From: Peptococcaceae bacterium
GTDB taxonomy: Bacteria; Bacillota; Desulfitobacteriia; Desulfitobacteriales; Syntrophobotulaceae
Direction: 5' to 3'
Length of the DNA: 35,755 nucleotides
Assembly (NCBI GenBank): GCA_009778595.1
Contig: WRJI01000017.1
Location: 1-35,755 of the forward strand
Positions within the stretch are counted from its first letter, which is position 1. Each line of letters starts with the position of its first letter. A program made the position numbers and the translations under genes. Shown here in pieces: positions 1 through 6,886 of the stretch. The notes below the pieces were generated by a model that had not been told where the DNA came from, did not search any database, and saw only the letters and a list, made by a program, of their open reading frames with translations.

Positions 1-1
1 A

Positions 2-394
2 TACGAACAGAACGGTTTGGAACGGGCCAAAGCCGTAGAGAGAGCCATAAAAGAATGCATAGAACAGGAGATATTGACAGAATATCTAAGAAATAATGGT
101 TCGGAGGTGTCAAATATGTTATTGCAGGAGTGGAAGATAGAAGACGCCAAAGCCGTATGGCAGAGAGAGGCTGAGGAGCGCGGGGAAAAACGAGGGGAAA
201 AGCGCGGAGAAAAGCGCGGGGAAGAACGATCTGACCGCAAGTGGCAATCGGTGATCCTGCAAAAGGATGCTATTCTTGCTGACAAGGATGCCGTTCTTGC
301 TGACAAGGATGCCGTTCTTGCCAACAAGGATGCTATTCTTGCTGACAAGGATGCTGAAATCGCAAAACTGAGAGCACTGTTGGATCAAAAGTAA
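2..394 (+). CDS. Rpn-family recombination-promoting nuclease/putative transposase, C-terminal part (5' end outside window)
   Basis: The reading frame is open from the left edge of the window, so the gene starts upstream and only its C-terminal ~130 residues are present. The segment reading AVERAIKECIEQ, ILTEYLRNNGSEV and NMLLQEW matches the region that follows the PD-(D/E)XK nuclease core in Rpn (YhgA-like) proteins, which are multicopy, transposase-like DNA nucleases. The catalytic domain itself is not visible. After that comes a charged EKRG tetrapeptide repeat (12-bp units, about 180-225) and then a heptad array of the type KDAVLAD (21-bp units, about 264-355) that should form a coiled coil. 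Variable heptad tails are common in this family and often differ in repeat number between paralogues. The family call is fairly sure; activity cannot be judged from a fragment. Confidence 0.75.
   Translation, partial: YEQNGLERAKAVERAIKECIEQEILTEYLRNNGSEVSNMLLQEWKIEDAKAVWQREAEERGEKRGEKRGEKRGEERSDRKWQSVILQKDAILADKDAVLADKDAVLANKDAILADKDAEIAKLRALLDQK
264..355 (+). repeat. 21-bp tandem repeat coding for KDAVLAD heptads
   Basis: About four and a half imperfect copies of a 21-bp unit (core gatgccgttcttgctgacaag) lie inside the Rpn-like gene. Each copy encodes one coiled-coil heptad, so changes in copy number keep the frame. A shorter 12-bp repeat coding EKRG precedes it. Confidence 0.8.
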
Positions 395-545
395 GGTCAG
401 GATGTTCATCACATTCTCCGCGTATTCGGGGGAAATTGGCAGCGCGGATGTTTTCCTCTCAACAGACCGCAAACTGATAACCGGGGCGAAGAGGGCAAGC
501 GCAAAAGTTGAAGTGGAAAATCCGCCGATATGGTTCTCCTCCTAG
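372..545 (+). pseudogene. PIN-domain toxin remnant (C-terminal end only)
   Basis: Starting 8 nt after the Rpn stop codon, an ATG at 402 opens a 47-residue frame containing ADVFLSTDRKLITGAK and ending VENPPIWFSS. This resembles the C-terminal end of VapC-like PIN-domain ribonucleases, where an ADVFLTTD-type strand carries a metal-binding Asp and the protein ends in a VxNPxxW strand. The N-terminal two thirds of a PIN domain (~90 residues with the first acidic residues) are missing: the frame is closed by a stop at 369-371 and the Rpn gene occupies that DNA. I read it as a toxin gene truncated when the Rpn gene or its neighbourhood was inserted. No antitoxin gene is visible. The match is from motif memory only. 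Confidence 0.5.
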
Positions 546-693
546 CGTACTTCTAGTACGCGTCGTCGTCGTTTCCTTACATTTTGAAATTTCTGCTCGC
601 TCATTGGGGTCGGAATTAACGGATTACTGCACTAGCGGGTCGAAGTCGGGGTCGCCGACATGCTCGGCAACGCAGGTGGCCCCTTTCGCGGGC
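545..693 (+). other. Structured non-coding stretch between PIN remnant and amidase gene
   Basis: No convincing gene lies here. A perfect hairpin (GCGTACT, loop TCT, AGTACGC, 545-561) directly follows the PIN remnant stop. Further on are a second small hairpin (GCCGA-CATGC-TCGGC, 654-668) and a GGGG at 648-651 that could pair with CCCC at 680-683, which also forms part of the terminator stem at 678-694. This pair of exclusive structures is like a leader attenuator or the 3' end of a small RNA. No known riboswitch consensus is recognised. Confidence 0.35.
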
Positions 694-701
694 TTTTTTT
701 T
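678..701 (+). terminator. Intrinsic terminator upstream of the amidase gene
   Basis: A short GC stem (GGCCC / GGGCT with a 7-nt loop) is followed immediately by eight T residues (694-701). The stem is short but the U-tract is very good. It could end transcription from the Rpn/PIN-remnant side or act as the terminator of a leader for the gene at 815. Confidence 0.55.
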
Positions 702-814
702 GTTTCGGTTTGCCGTTAATTGTCAAATGGCAATTCTGTTGCGTAAAATACCTCACAACAAAACTGCAAAGATCAGTTTTATCGCTGGCAAGACAAACTG
801 AGAGGAAGAGGACT

Positions 815-1312
815 ATGCTCACAGACATACCATATGACCGGGAAAAGGCTTTGGCATATGTGGAAAAATGGGTTTTCAATTACAATCCCCAATACTACAA
901 TTTCGAGAAAATCGGCGGCGACTGTACGAATTTCGCTTCTCAAGCCATCTACGCCGGTTGTGGCGTTATGAACTACGATACGTACGGCTGGTATTATATT
1001 GACGTCAACCGTCGTGCGCCCGCCTGGAGCGGTGTGGAATTCCTCGGACGGTTTCTGCTCAACAATAACGGTTGCGGTCCGTTCGGCGAATGTGTTGACT
1101 TAAAGGATATAGTGTGCGGCGATCTGATACAATTGTCTCTTAAAGGCCAACGTTTTGAACACTGTCTGATCGTTGTTGACATCAAAGAGCCGCTTTCGTT
1201 CGAAAATATTTTGGTGTCCACCCACAGCAAGGATGTCCATTTTCATCCGTTGAGCACCTATAAATGGTGGGATATTCGTTTTCTTCATATTATTGGAGCC
1301 CGAAAGATGTGA
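815..1312 (+). CDS. Putative amidase-domain (NlpC/P60-like, Amidase_6 type) protein
   Basis: 165 residues, no signal peptide. The N-terminal part reads YDREKALAYVEKW followed by GGDCTNFASQAIYAG, the hallmark of the Amidase_6 family: the Cys of the DCTNFASQ motif is the likely nucleophile, and a later His (RFEHCLIV) and Asp/Asn would complete a papain-like triad. Related domains occur in sporulation and cell-wall proteins of Clostridia, often secreted; this one is short and seems cytoplasmic or released with a partner. Start chosen at the ATG at 815, preceded by a good ribosome site (gaggaagagg, 802-811); the frame extends further upstream to 710 but crosses non-coding-looking DNA. It stands alone, with a terminator before it and a new promoter after it. 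Substrate is unknown. Confidence 0.7.
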   Translation: MLTDIPYDREKALAYVEKWVFNYNPQYYNFEKIGGDCTNFASQAIYAGCGVMNYDTYGWYYIDVNRRAPAWSGVEFLGRFLLNNNGCGPFGECVDLKDIVCGDLIQLSLKGQRFEHCLIVVDIKEPLSFENILVSTHSKDVHFHPLSTYKWWDIRFLHIIGARKM

Positions 1313-1331
1313 AAGAATCATACTTTTTGGC

Positions 1332-1348
1332 AGCCAAAGAATTTGGCT
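1332..1348. terminator. Small hairpin after the amidase gene
   Basis: A perfect 7-bp stem AGCCAAA / TTTGGCT with a 3-nt loop lies 20 nt after the amidase stop. It has no proper T-tract, so it may be a weak terminator or an mRNA 3' end stabiliser. Confidence 0.35.
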
Positions 1349-1467
1349 CACGATAAAATTTGTACAACGTTACCCATATTTTGCAGTCGCGGGCGGCGAT
1401 CCTTGTGATAAGCAGATTATAAGTTCGCATGGAATTTTGAATGCCTGCAATATTTTTTAGAGGATAC

Positions 1468-1496
1468 TTGCATTTTGTGTAGAACTCTGATATAAA
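1468..1496 (+). promoter_or_regulatory. Sigma-A-type promoter for the 916-aa protein gene
   Basis: TTGCAT, 17 nt, TATAAA, located about 95 nt before the ATG at 1591. Spacing is ideal. The rest of 1313-1590 is AT-rich and holds no other recognisable feature. Confidence 0.6.
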
Positions 1497-1590
1497 ATTA
1501 GTATATATGTGGTTGTTCTTTTTTTGGCAATAGCAAATAAAGAATAACGTATTCGTTTTTGTATTCCAAGGAAGTGAAGAGGGATAAGCT

Positions 1591-4341
1591 ATGAGAGAAG
1601 AAAAAGAGCTTTGGGGCAACGAGGATGATCTATTTGACGTGAAATCGCCTTGGGATCAGGCTCACAATGGGTCTGAGCTTGGGCCCAGACCGAGAAACAA
1701 TTATGCCGGAGGGAACCAAGGTCAAGCCTGGGATTCAAGGGGCGGTCGCCGGGGAAATTTGCCGGTTAGCGGAAATGTCCAGGTTGTGCAGCGCGTGCCA
1801 AACACGCAAGGGAATGCGTCGAATCCCGGCCACTCATCAAACCAAGGTTATCCGTTAAATCCGGGCCATTCGCAAAATCAAGGGTATCCGTCAAATCAGG
1901 CTTATCCACCGAACCCGGGTTATCAGTCGAACCAGGCATATTCCTCGAATCCGGGTCATGCTTCAAATCAGGGCTACCCGAATCAGAATTATATAACGAA
2001 TCATAACTATCCACCTGGCTCGGTTAACCAGGCATATTCGAATGAACAACCGTATAGGACACCTTTTCAAGGACAACAACCCCAGGTTCTTCCGGGACAG
2101 GCGAGCGCGACAGAATGGATGCGCCCTCAAAATCCGTATATACAAGATACGCACAACACGAATTCCAACACCAACGATCAGAACGTCGTCTATCTTCAGA
2201 ATGCAGCCGACCCTTATGCTACCCCTGCTTCAACGATATCAGCGGCAAGAATTCTGGCGGAGGCACCACCTCTCCCGAATAAATTTGCCGCGGACCATCG
2301 AGAGCAGAAGTCAGAAACGGAAAAAGAAAAAGGATCGCCTTTTAGCGAGCTTAATAAACAGCCTGTATCAGGAAGTTTTTATGATACAGGGGCGTTTGGT
2401 GGTTTTTTTCAGAACTACGAGCCTGACCCTCCGGCCGATTCGAGAGGTTTTTTCGGACAGTCCCTGTACAGCGGTGGCCGTGAATTCTTCTTGAGCGAGG
2501 CGGCGGCTGCCGCCGATAAAGGATTTTTTGAGCAGACCGGTTCTGATTTCTTTGACGCCCGGACATCCTCCGGCGGATTCTCTCAAGGGGATGACTCTCG
2601 CCCGACGGGGGATCCTCCGGCTTCGGCAAACTATTTCATTCAAGCGAAACCGCAGGAAACAACAGGTTCGGACGCACCTTTTGTTTCTGTGTATTCTGAT
2701 GTGGCGGATTTTCGCAGAGCCCCCGCAGTTTCAATCGGGGCTCATCAACCGGCCAGAAAACAACCCTTGGCGTTGCCTAGTCCCTCCTCAAATCCTCCGG
2801 CGAGCGACAGTTCGTGGGGGACATCTCAGGCGGGTTATCAACCCTTTGGTAACAATACAACAGGCCCTCAGGCAGACTACCAGACCAAAGTGGCGGAGGA
2901 TAGATATTATACAGGAAACATCCCAAGAGGAGCCAATCATCTTTCAGAAGCGGAGCCCGTTCATGATCAAAACAGTTGGAACAAACCGTCTTCTGATTTT
3001 TCTTCAACAGGTCGTTTTTCTTTTGCCGGGTTAAGTGAAGCCGACATGAATAAAACGGTGCGTTTTGCGGTAGGGCAGGTTGCTCCCGGCCAACCACAAG
3101 GGCAGCAGATGCCGCTTGTGCAACAGGCTTCATTCGGGCAACAGGCATCACTCGGTCAACAGGCGCCACTCGGACAGCAGGCGCCACTCGGACAGCAGGC
3201 GCCACTCGGACAGCAGGCGCCACACGGACAGCAGGCGCCACTCGGACAGCAGGCGCCACACGGACAGCAGGCATCACACGGACAGCAGGCGCCACACGGA
3301 CAGCAGGCACCACACGGACAACAGGCGCCATTCGGACAACAGGCGCCATTCGGACAACAGGCAACTCGCGGTCATCAGATGCCAGCCGATCATGCGCAAA
3401 CGAACAGCGCGCCCCAATTGGATCCTTATCCACCGGAGCAATTTCCGATGGACACGTTGTACCCGACCAACCCATTTTCCACAACAAACTTGAATAATAC
3501 CGGATCCTTTGCTCGCAACCAGTTTGCGGCGACACAGGATCCCTACGCATCCGGGCAAGAACCTTACACCGTCGCAAATGATCCATACGGATCTTACGCA
3601 CCTGTTGCACAGGATGTTTATGACCGGTTCGCGACTGAACAGCAGAACCAATATTCTTCTTCCCGTAGCCCTTTCGCGTCTCTTTATGAAGTCGCCAGGG
3701 CTGATTCTATGCATCAGGATTCTTCACCGCGAGACGACTATGGTGAAGAGAACAGATACGACAGGACGGTTACACTGGACGAGGAAGAGGATAAGATAAG
3801 CCAGATGCACAGATCGATGCGAGGGGGTGAATTTGGCCGGGGCGCCTATGATGCCGACTCTGAGTACGACGAGCCCGGTCAAAGCTACACGCAGTCAAGC
3901 AGATTCGAAAATCCGGGAAGATTTGAGAATCGGGATCGTTTCCAAAAACATGATCAGTACGACTCATTTAATACTGGTTTTGACGACTATGCCGAAGATG
4001 ACAAGTGGGGGCGTGAAGACGGCTACTCATCTTCCGATTATAAACAAGATTTCGCTTTGAATTATGATCTTGGACAGGACGGATACTACGGCGGCAACAA
4101 TCGCTATGAAGAAGAAGACCCGGTTGATAAATACTTTTCTTCGGACAGACGGGCCATGCGGTCCTCTCAGAGAGAAGCGCGCCAGGAAATGGTCAATATG
4201 GAATCCCGATATAGCGAATACGACGATTATGATGAAGATTACGAGAAGAAACCCATCAGCGTTCTGACAATCATCATCATTGTCCTCTCTGTTATCGCTG
4301 TCGGCATTGGTGGTGTCCTGCTGTATACCTTCTTGGGCTGA
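1591..4341 (+). CDS. Unrecognised large disordered, repeat-rich, tail-anchored membrane protein
   Basis: 916 residues with no family that I recognise. The N-terminus has no signal peptide. Residues ~75-145 are Asn/Pro/Gly/Tyr repeats (SNPGH, SNQGYP); ~500-595 are Gln-rich, including exactly 14 hexapeptides of the type QQAPLG/QQAPHG; ~600-890 are rich in Tyr, Asp, Glu, Arg and Ser (DPYASGQEPY, YDDYDEDYEKK). The only hydrophobic stretch is the extreme C-terminus (about residues 888-914, ISVLTIIIIVLSVIAVGIGG), which ends three residues or so after the membrane. This predicts a tail-anchored protein with ~890 disordered residues in the cytoplasm. Start is the ATG at 1591, with gaagaggga just upstream. 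It has its own promoter and is followed by a dispersed repeat and then the CtsR promoter, so it is monocistronic. Such composition is typical of condensate-forming or scaffold proteins, but no function can be assigned. Confidence 0.85.
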   Translation: MREEKELWGNEDDLFDVKSPWDQAHNGSELGPRPRNNYAGGNQGQAWDSRGGRRGNLPVSGNVQVVQRVPNTQGNASNPGHSSNQGYPLNPGHSQNQGYPSNQAYPPNPGYQSNQAYSSNPGHASNQGYPNQNYITNHNYPPGSVNQAYSNEQPYRTPFQGQQPQVLPGQASATEWMRPQNPYIQDTHNTNSNTNDQNVVYLQNAADPYATPASTISAARILAEAPPLPNKFAADHREQKSETEKEKGSPFSELNKQPVSGSFYDTGAFGGFFQNYEPDPPADSRGFFGQSLYSGGREFFLSEAAAAADKGFFEQTGSDFFDARTSSGGFSQGDDSRPTGDPPASANYFIQAKPQETTGSDAPFVSVYSDVADFRRAPAVSIGAHQPARKQPLALPSPSSNPPASDSSWGTSQAGYQPFGNNTTGPQADYQTKVAEDRYYTGNIPRGANHLSEAEPVHDQNSWNKPSSDFSSTGRFSFAGLSEADMNKTVRFAVGQVAPGQPQGQQMPLVQQASFGQQASLGQQAPLGQQAPLGQQAPLGQQAPHGQQAPLGQQAPHGQQASHGQQAPHGQQAPHGQQAPFGQQAPFGQQATRGHQMPADHAQTNSAPQLDPYPPEQFPMDTLYPTNPFSTTNLNNTGSFARNQFAATQDPYASGQEPYTVANDPYGSYAPVAQDVYDRFATEQQNQYSSSRSPFASLYEVARADSMHQDSSPRDDYGEENRYDRTVTLDEEEDKISQMHRSMRGGEFGRGAYDADSEYDEPGQSYTQSSRFENPGRFENRDRFQKHDQYDSFNTGFDDYAEDDKWGREDGYSSSDYKQDFALNYDLGQDGYYGGNNRYEEEDPVDKYFSSDRRAMRSSQREARQEMVNMESRYSEYDDYDEDYEKKPISVLTIIIIVLSVIAVGIGGVLLYTFLG
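3121..3372 (+). repeat. 18-bp minisatellite, 14 units, coding QQAP(L/H/F)G
   Basis: Fourteen head-to-tail 18-bp units with the core cagcaggcgccactcgga encode QQASFG, QQAPLG, QQAPHG and related hexapeptides. The central units are nearly identical at DNA level, which suggests recent expansion by slippage or unequal recombination. Long antisense frames over this stretch are by-products of the repeat. Confidence 0.9.
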
Positions 4342-4370
4342 GCCAGGTGTAGCCCGCCTTAGTAACTTAT

Positions 4371-4456
4371 AGACGCGAAGCGTCAATAAAAAACAAGAAA
4401 ATCCACATTCTGAATTCTGAATACTGAATACTGAATACTTGCGGGCAAAGCCCGCA
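4371..4456 (+). repeat. Dispersed palindrome-bounded element, copy A
   Basis: Order: GACGCgaaGCGTC palindrome (4372-4384), AT-rich block ending in atccacatt, about four 7-bp units of CTGAATA, then TGCGGGCaaaGCCCGCA palindrome (4440-4456). It starts 30 nt after the stop of the 916-aa protein gene. The same order, in one or the other orientation, is seen at 16732, 24194 and 32881. The GC-rich terminal hairpin could work as a terminator. Confidence 0.9.
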
Positions 4457-4481
4457 TTAGTTTAACTCAACGGGGCAGGAT

Positions 4482-4510
4482 TTGCAAAGAATCGGAAAAT
4501 GGGGTAGACT
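4482..4510 (+). promoter_or_regulatory. Promoter of the ctsR operon
   Basis: TTGCAA, 17 nt, TAGACT. The expected transcription start lies just before or within the CtsR operator at 4520, as is usual for CtsR-repressed sigma-A promoters. Confidence 0.5.
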
Positions 4511-4519
4511 ATTCTTAAA

Positions 4520-4536
4520 GGTCAAAAAAGGTCAGT
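4520..4536 (+). promoter_or_regulatory. CtsR operator (class III heat-shock box)
   Basis: GGTCAAA-AAA-GGTCAGT is a direct heptad repeat with a 3-nt spacer, matching the CtsR box consensus (GGTCAAA NAN GGTCAAA) except for the last two bases. It sits between the promoter at 4482-4510 and the ctsR start, so it should give autoregulation of the whole operon. It also covers the weak ribosome-binding region of ctsR. Confidence 0.85.
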
Positions 4537-4545
4537 GATGAATGC

Positions 4546-5022
4546 ATGGGGAATCTTGCAGATAGAATAGAAGCCTATCTCAAAAACATCTTAGGAGAAT
4601 CCGAGGGAGGATCCGTCATTCTGCAGAGGGGGTTTTTGGCGGAAGTTTTTTCATGTGCCCCTTCTCAAATCAATTATGTTTTAACCACACGGTTTACGGT
4701 TGAGAAAGGATATCTTGTTGAGAGCCGGCGAGGCGGCGGCGGGTTCTTGCGCATTGTGCGGCTTGGTTTTGATGAGGAGAGCAACTTTCATAGGATCATG
4801 AACGAGCTTCTCGGCAAAGAGGTCTCCCAACGGCGCGCGAACAATCTCTTGGATAATCTTTTTGAAGAAGGCATAATATCAGAACGTGAAACGATATTGC
4901 TGAAAAGTGTCCTGGCTGATAAAATCATTGGTGAATCCCTTGGTGACACCCACGCTGCCCGACTGCGGGCTATGATGATGAAAGAGATCCTGATCGGCAT
5001 ATCCCGTACAGACATTAATTGA
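4546..5022 (+). CDS. ctsR: Transcriptional repressor CtsR
   Basis: 158 residues, the usual length. CtsR is a dimeric winged-helix repressor of class III heat-shock genes (clp genes and its own operon) that releases DNA on heating and is then phosphorylated on arginine by McsB and degraded by ClpCP. The sequence shows the N-terminal DNA-binding part (LADRIEAYLK, QRGFLAEVFSCAPSQINYVLTTRF) and the beta-wing with the thermosensing glycine-rich loop (ESRRGGGGFLRI), then the C-terminal helical dimerisation part. Start: the ATG at 4546, which gives the conserved N-terminus; the SD is weak and overlaps the CtsR operator. First gene of the ctsR-mcsA-mcsB-clpC-radA operon. Confidence 0.95.
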   Translation: MGNLADRIEAYLKNILGESEGGSVILQRGFLAEVFSCAPSQINYVLTTRFTVEKGYLVESRRGGGGFLRIVRLGFDEESNFHRIMNELLGKEVSQRRANNLLDNLFEEGIISERETILLKSVLADKIIGESLGDTHAARLRAMMMKEILIGISRTDIN

Positions 5023-5088
5023 CAGGTACCAAGAGACCGTTGAAGATAAGTGTGAAAGAACCGATCAACGCAGCATGTTAGAAACGGG

Positions 5089-5114
5089 ACCCTTGTTGGC
5101 AAGGGGCCCTTGCC
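5089..5114 (+). other. Mutually exclusive hairpins between ctsR and mcsA
   Basis: Three segments, CCCTTG (5090-5095), CAAGGG (5100-5105) and CCCTTGCC (5107-5114), are so arranged that the middle one can pair with either neighbour. There is no T-tract, so this is not an ordinary terminator. It may be an mRNA processing or stability element within the operon. Confidence 0.4.
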
Positions 5115-5189
5115 GCTTTCATTAAGATTTTGTGCGCTAATTGGCGCGTGGGCAGTAAGTGAGAAAGAAGTAAAGGAGTGAGCGGCCTC

Positions 5190-5729
5190 ATGATTTGTCA
5201 GAAATGCCAGACTCGGCAAGCCAGCGTCCATGTCCAACAAAATGTCAATGGGACTCTTTCGGAGGTGTATCTGTGTCAACAATGCGCCCAAGAGCTGAAA
5301 CAGAGCAGCTACCCCGCTTTGGTGGCGGGATTCCTGCAATCGCTTCTCGGCGCTTCCGCCGCCAATGCCATGCAGGAAACAGGATATGAAATCACAACCG
5401 GCGACGCATGCCCGACCTGCCAAACATCGGCGGCGCGTATCCAGCACACAGGGTTTGTCGGATGTGCCGACTGCTATGAATATTTCTCCAGACAGATGGA
5501 CAGTTGGTTGCGCCGTATACAAGGGCAGGTTCGCCACGCCGGGAAAGCGCCTCAGCGCTACGCGACGGCTATGCAGGAAGCGGCTACTCTGGAAGAACTC
5601 AAGACCAATCTAAAAGTCTGTATTGAAAAAGAAGCCTTTGAAGAAGCTGCCGTGTTGCGTGACCGTATTCGCGAATTGGAAGACCAAACGATGAAAGGGG
5701 AGATCGTCAATGACCAATCAGCAAGTTGA
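5190..5729 (+). CDS. mcsA: McsA, activator of the protein-arginine kinase McsB
   Basis: 179 residues. McsA binds zinc and activates the arginine kinase McsB; together they mark CtsR and damaged proteins for ClpCP. Four CxxC pairs are visible (CQKC near residue 3, CQQC, CPTC, CADC), forming two treble-clef-like zinc sites, and the C-terminus has a UVR motif (EELKTNLKVCIEKEAFEEAAVLRDRIRELE region) typical for Clp contacts. The frame is open back to a GTG at 5178, but the ATG at 5190 is chosen because aaaggag at 5172-5177 is properly spaced only for it. The gene overlaps mcsB by 20 nt, suggesting translational coupling. Confidence 0.93.
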   Translation: MICQKCQTRQASVHVQQNVNGTLSEVYLCQQCAQELKQSSYPALVAGFLQSLLGASAANAMQETGYEITTGDACPTCQTSAARIQHTGFVGCADCYEYFSRQMDSWLRRIQGQVRHAGKAPQRYATAMQEAATLEELKTNLKVCIEKEAFEEAAVLRDRIRELEDQTMKGEIVNDQSAS

Positions 5730-6867
5730 CACCCATAGTCTGATCCAAAGATCGAGCCGCTGGATGCGATCCGACCTCAAGGGGCCCAACATTCTGGTTA
5801 GTACCCGGGTCCGCTTGGCTCGTAATCTGGTCAGCCGACCCTTCCCCCATGTCGCGACACCGGAACAGAGTCAAGAGCTTGAAAAGAATATGGCGGCCGT
5901 GTTTTCGGATATTAAGGTTAGCGGGCAGCCCCTACAATACTTATCTCTGGAAACCCTCCCGGAAAATGATAAAAGAATTCTTGTGGAGAAACATCTGATG
6001 AGTCCAGACTTTGCGAACCTGGAAAGACCACGGGCCCTGTTTCTGTCCGAAGACCATAGGGTTGCTGTCATGGTCAACGAAGAAGATCATATCCGTATCC
6101 AGGTCTTCGAACCGAATTGGCAATATGAGGAGGCCTGGGCTCTGGCTTCGGAAATTGATGACAAAATAGAAAAGAAAACGCCCCTGTCTTTCCACGAAAA
6201 GTTCGGGTATCTGACAGCCTGCCCAACCAATGTCGGGACAGGGTTGAGGCTTTCCGTCATGGTTCATTTACCGGCCTTAAGCGTATTGGGTCAGATCCGA
6301 GAGATCACAGGGGCGCTCACCCAAATGGGGTTAGCTGTGCGGGGACTCTACGGAGAGAAATCCCAAGCTTTTGGAAACCTCTATCAGATATCAAACCAGA
6401 TAACCCTTGGCAAATCTGAAGAAGACACCATGCGCCATTTGGACGCGATGACCCAAAAAATTGTCGAAAAGGAAATGCAAGCCCGCCATCATCTCAGCAA
6501 AGAGGGCAGACTCCAGCTGGAAGATCGGGCCTGGCGTGCTCGGGGGACACTGCAAAACGCTCGCATCCTATCCGCTGAAGAAGCTTTCAAAACCCTATCA
6601 ATAGATCGCTTGGGCATGGATATGGATATTCTGCCGACAATAGAGGTCAGCTATATCGAAACACTCGTCAACTGCCTGCGGGGCGCTTTGGGAAGCGGGA
6701 AGTTGGAGGGGGAAGCGTTGGCGGTTGATGATACAGCACAAGGCGTCTTACAAGGAGAGGAAAAGCGGCAGGAACGCATGGTGAACCCCGGCGAAAAGGT
6801 GGAAATGGATGAAACCATGCTGGATGTGACCCGTGCACTCTATATTAGGAACCTCTTCGAGGTTTAA
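5710..6867 (+). CDS. mcsB: Protein-arginine kinase McsB
   Basis: 385 residues (family usually ~350-365). A phosphagen-kinase-fold enzyme that phosphorylates arginine side chains, making pArg the degradation tag read by ClpC. Visible motifs: STRVRLARN near the N-terminus (ATP phosphate binding), NEEDHIRIQ (substrate arginine pocket) and CPTNVGTGLR (catalytic Cys loop). Extra length comes from an acidic insertion near the end (about residues 335-370). The C-terminal pArg-reading motif, RDxxRA in well-studied McsB proteins, here reads LDVTRA, so its first Arg is replaced by Leu. RBS aaagggga is well placed before the ATG. Followed after 19 nt by clpC. Confidence 0.93.
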   Translation: MTNQQVDTHSLIQRSSRWMRSDLKGPNILVSTRVRLARNLVSRPFPHVATPEQSQELEKNMAAVFSDIKVSGQPLQYLSLETLPENDKRILVEKHLMSPDFANLERPRALFLSEDHRVAVMVNEEDHIRIQVFEPNWQYEEAWALASEIDDKIEKKTPLSFHEKFGYLTACPTNVGTGLRLSVMVHLPALSVLGQIREITGALTQMGLAVRGLYGEKSQAFGNLYQISNQITLGKSEEDTMRHLDAMTQKIVEKEMQARHHLSKEGRLQLEDRAWRARGTLQNARILSAEEAFKTLSIDRLGMDMDILPTIEVSYIETLVNCLRGALGSGKLEGEALAVDDTAQGVLQGEEKRQERMVNPGEKVEMDETMLDVTRALYIRNLFEV

Positions 6868-6886
6868 CAAAGAAAGGATACAGAAA

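Noticed and set aside
671-693. T-box-like string (caggtggcccctttcgcggg) before the amidase gene
   Set aside because: It lacks the conserved T-box core (AGGGTGGNACCGCG) and the specifier stem, and the downstream gene is not an amino-acid gene.
508-801. Plus-strand frame of 97 codons in the structured region
   Set aside because: It runs through a hairpin, a terminator and a T-tract, has no SD, and its protein looks like translated non-coding DNA.
2777-3610. Long minus-strand frame (277 codons) with VRVAPA-type repeats
   Set aside because: It is the antisense of the QQAPLG array; the repeat keeps all frames free of stops. No ribosome site or family resemblance.
4788-5537. 249-codon minus-strand frame across ctsR and mcsA
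   Set aside because: It lies opposite two clear genes and their spacer, with no SD and no homology.
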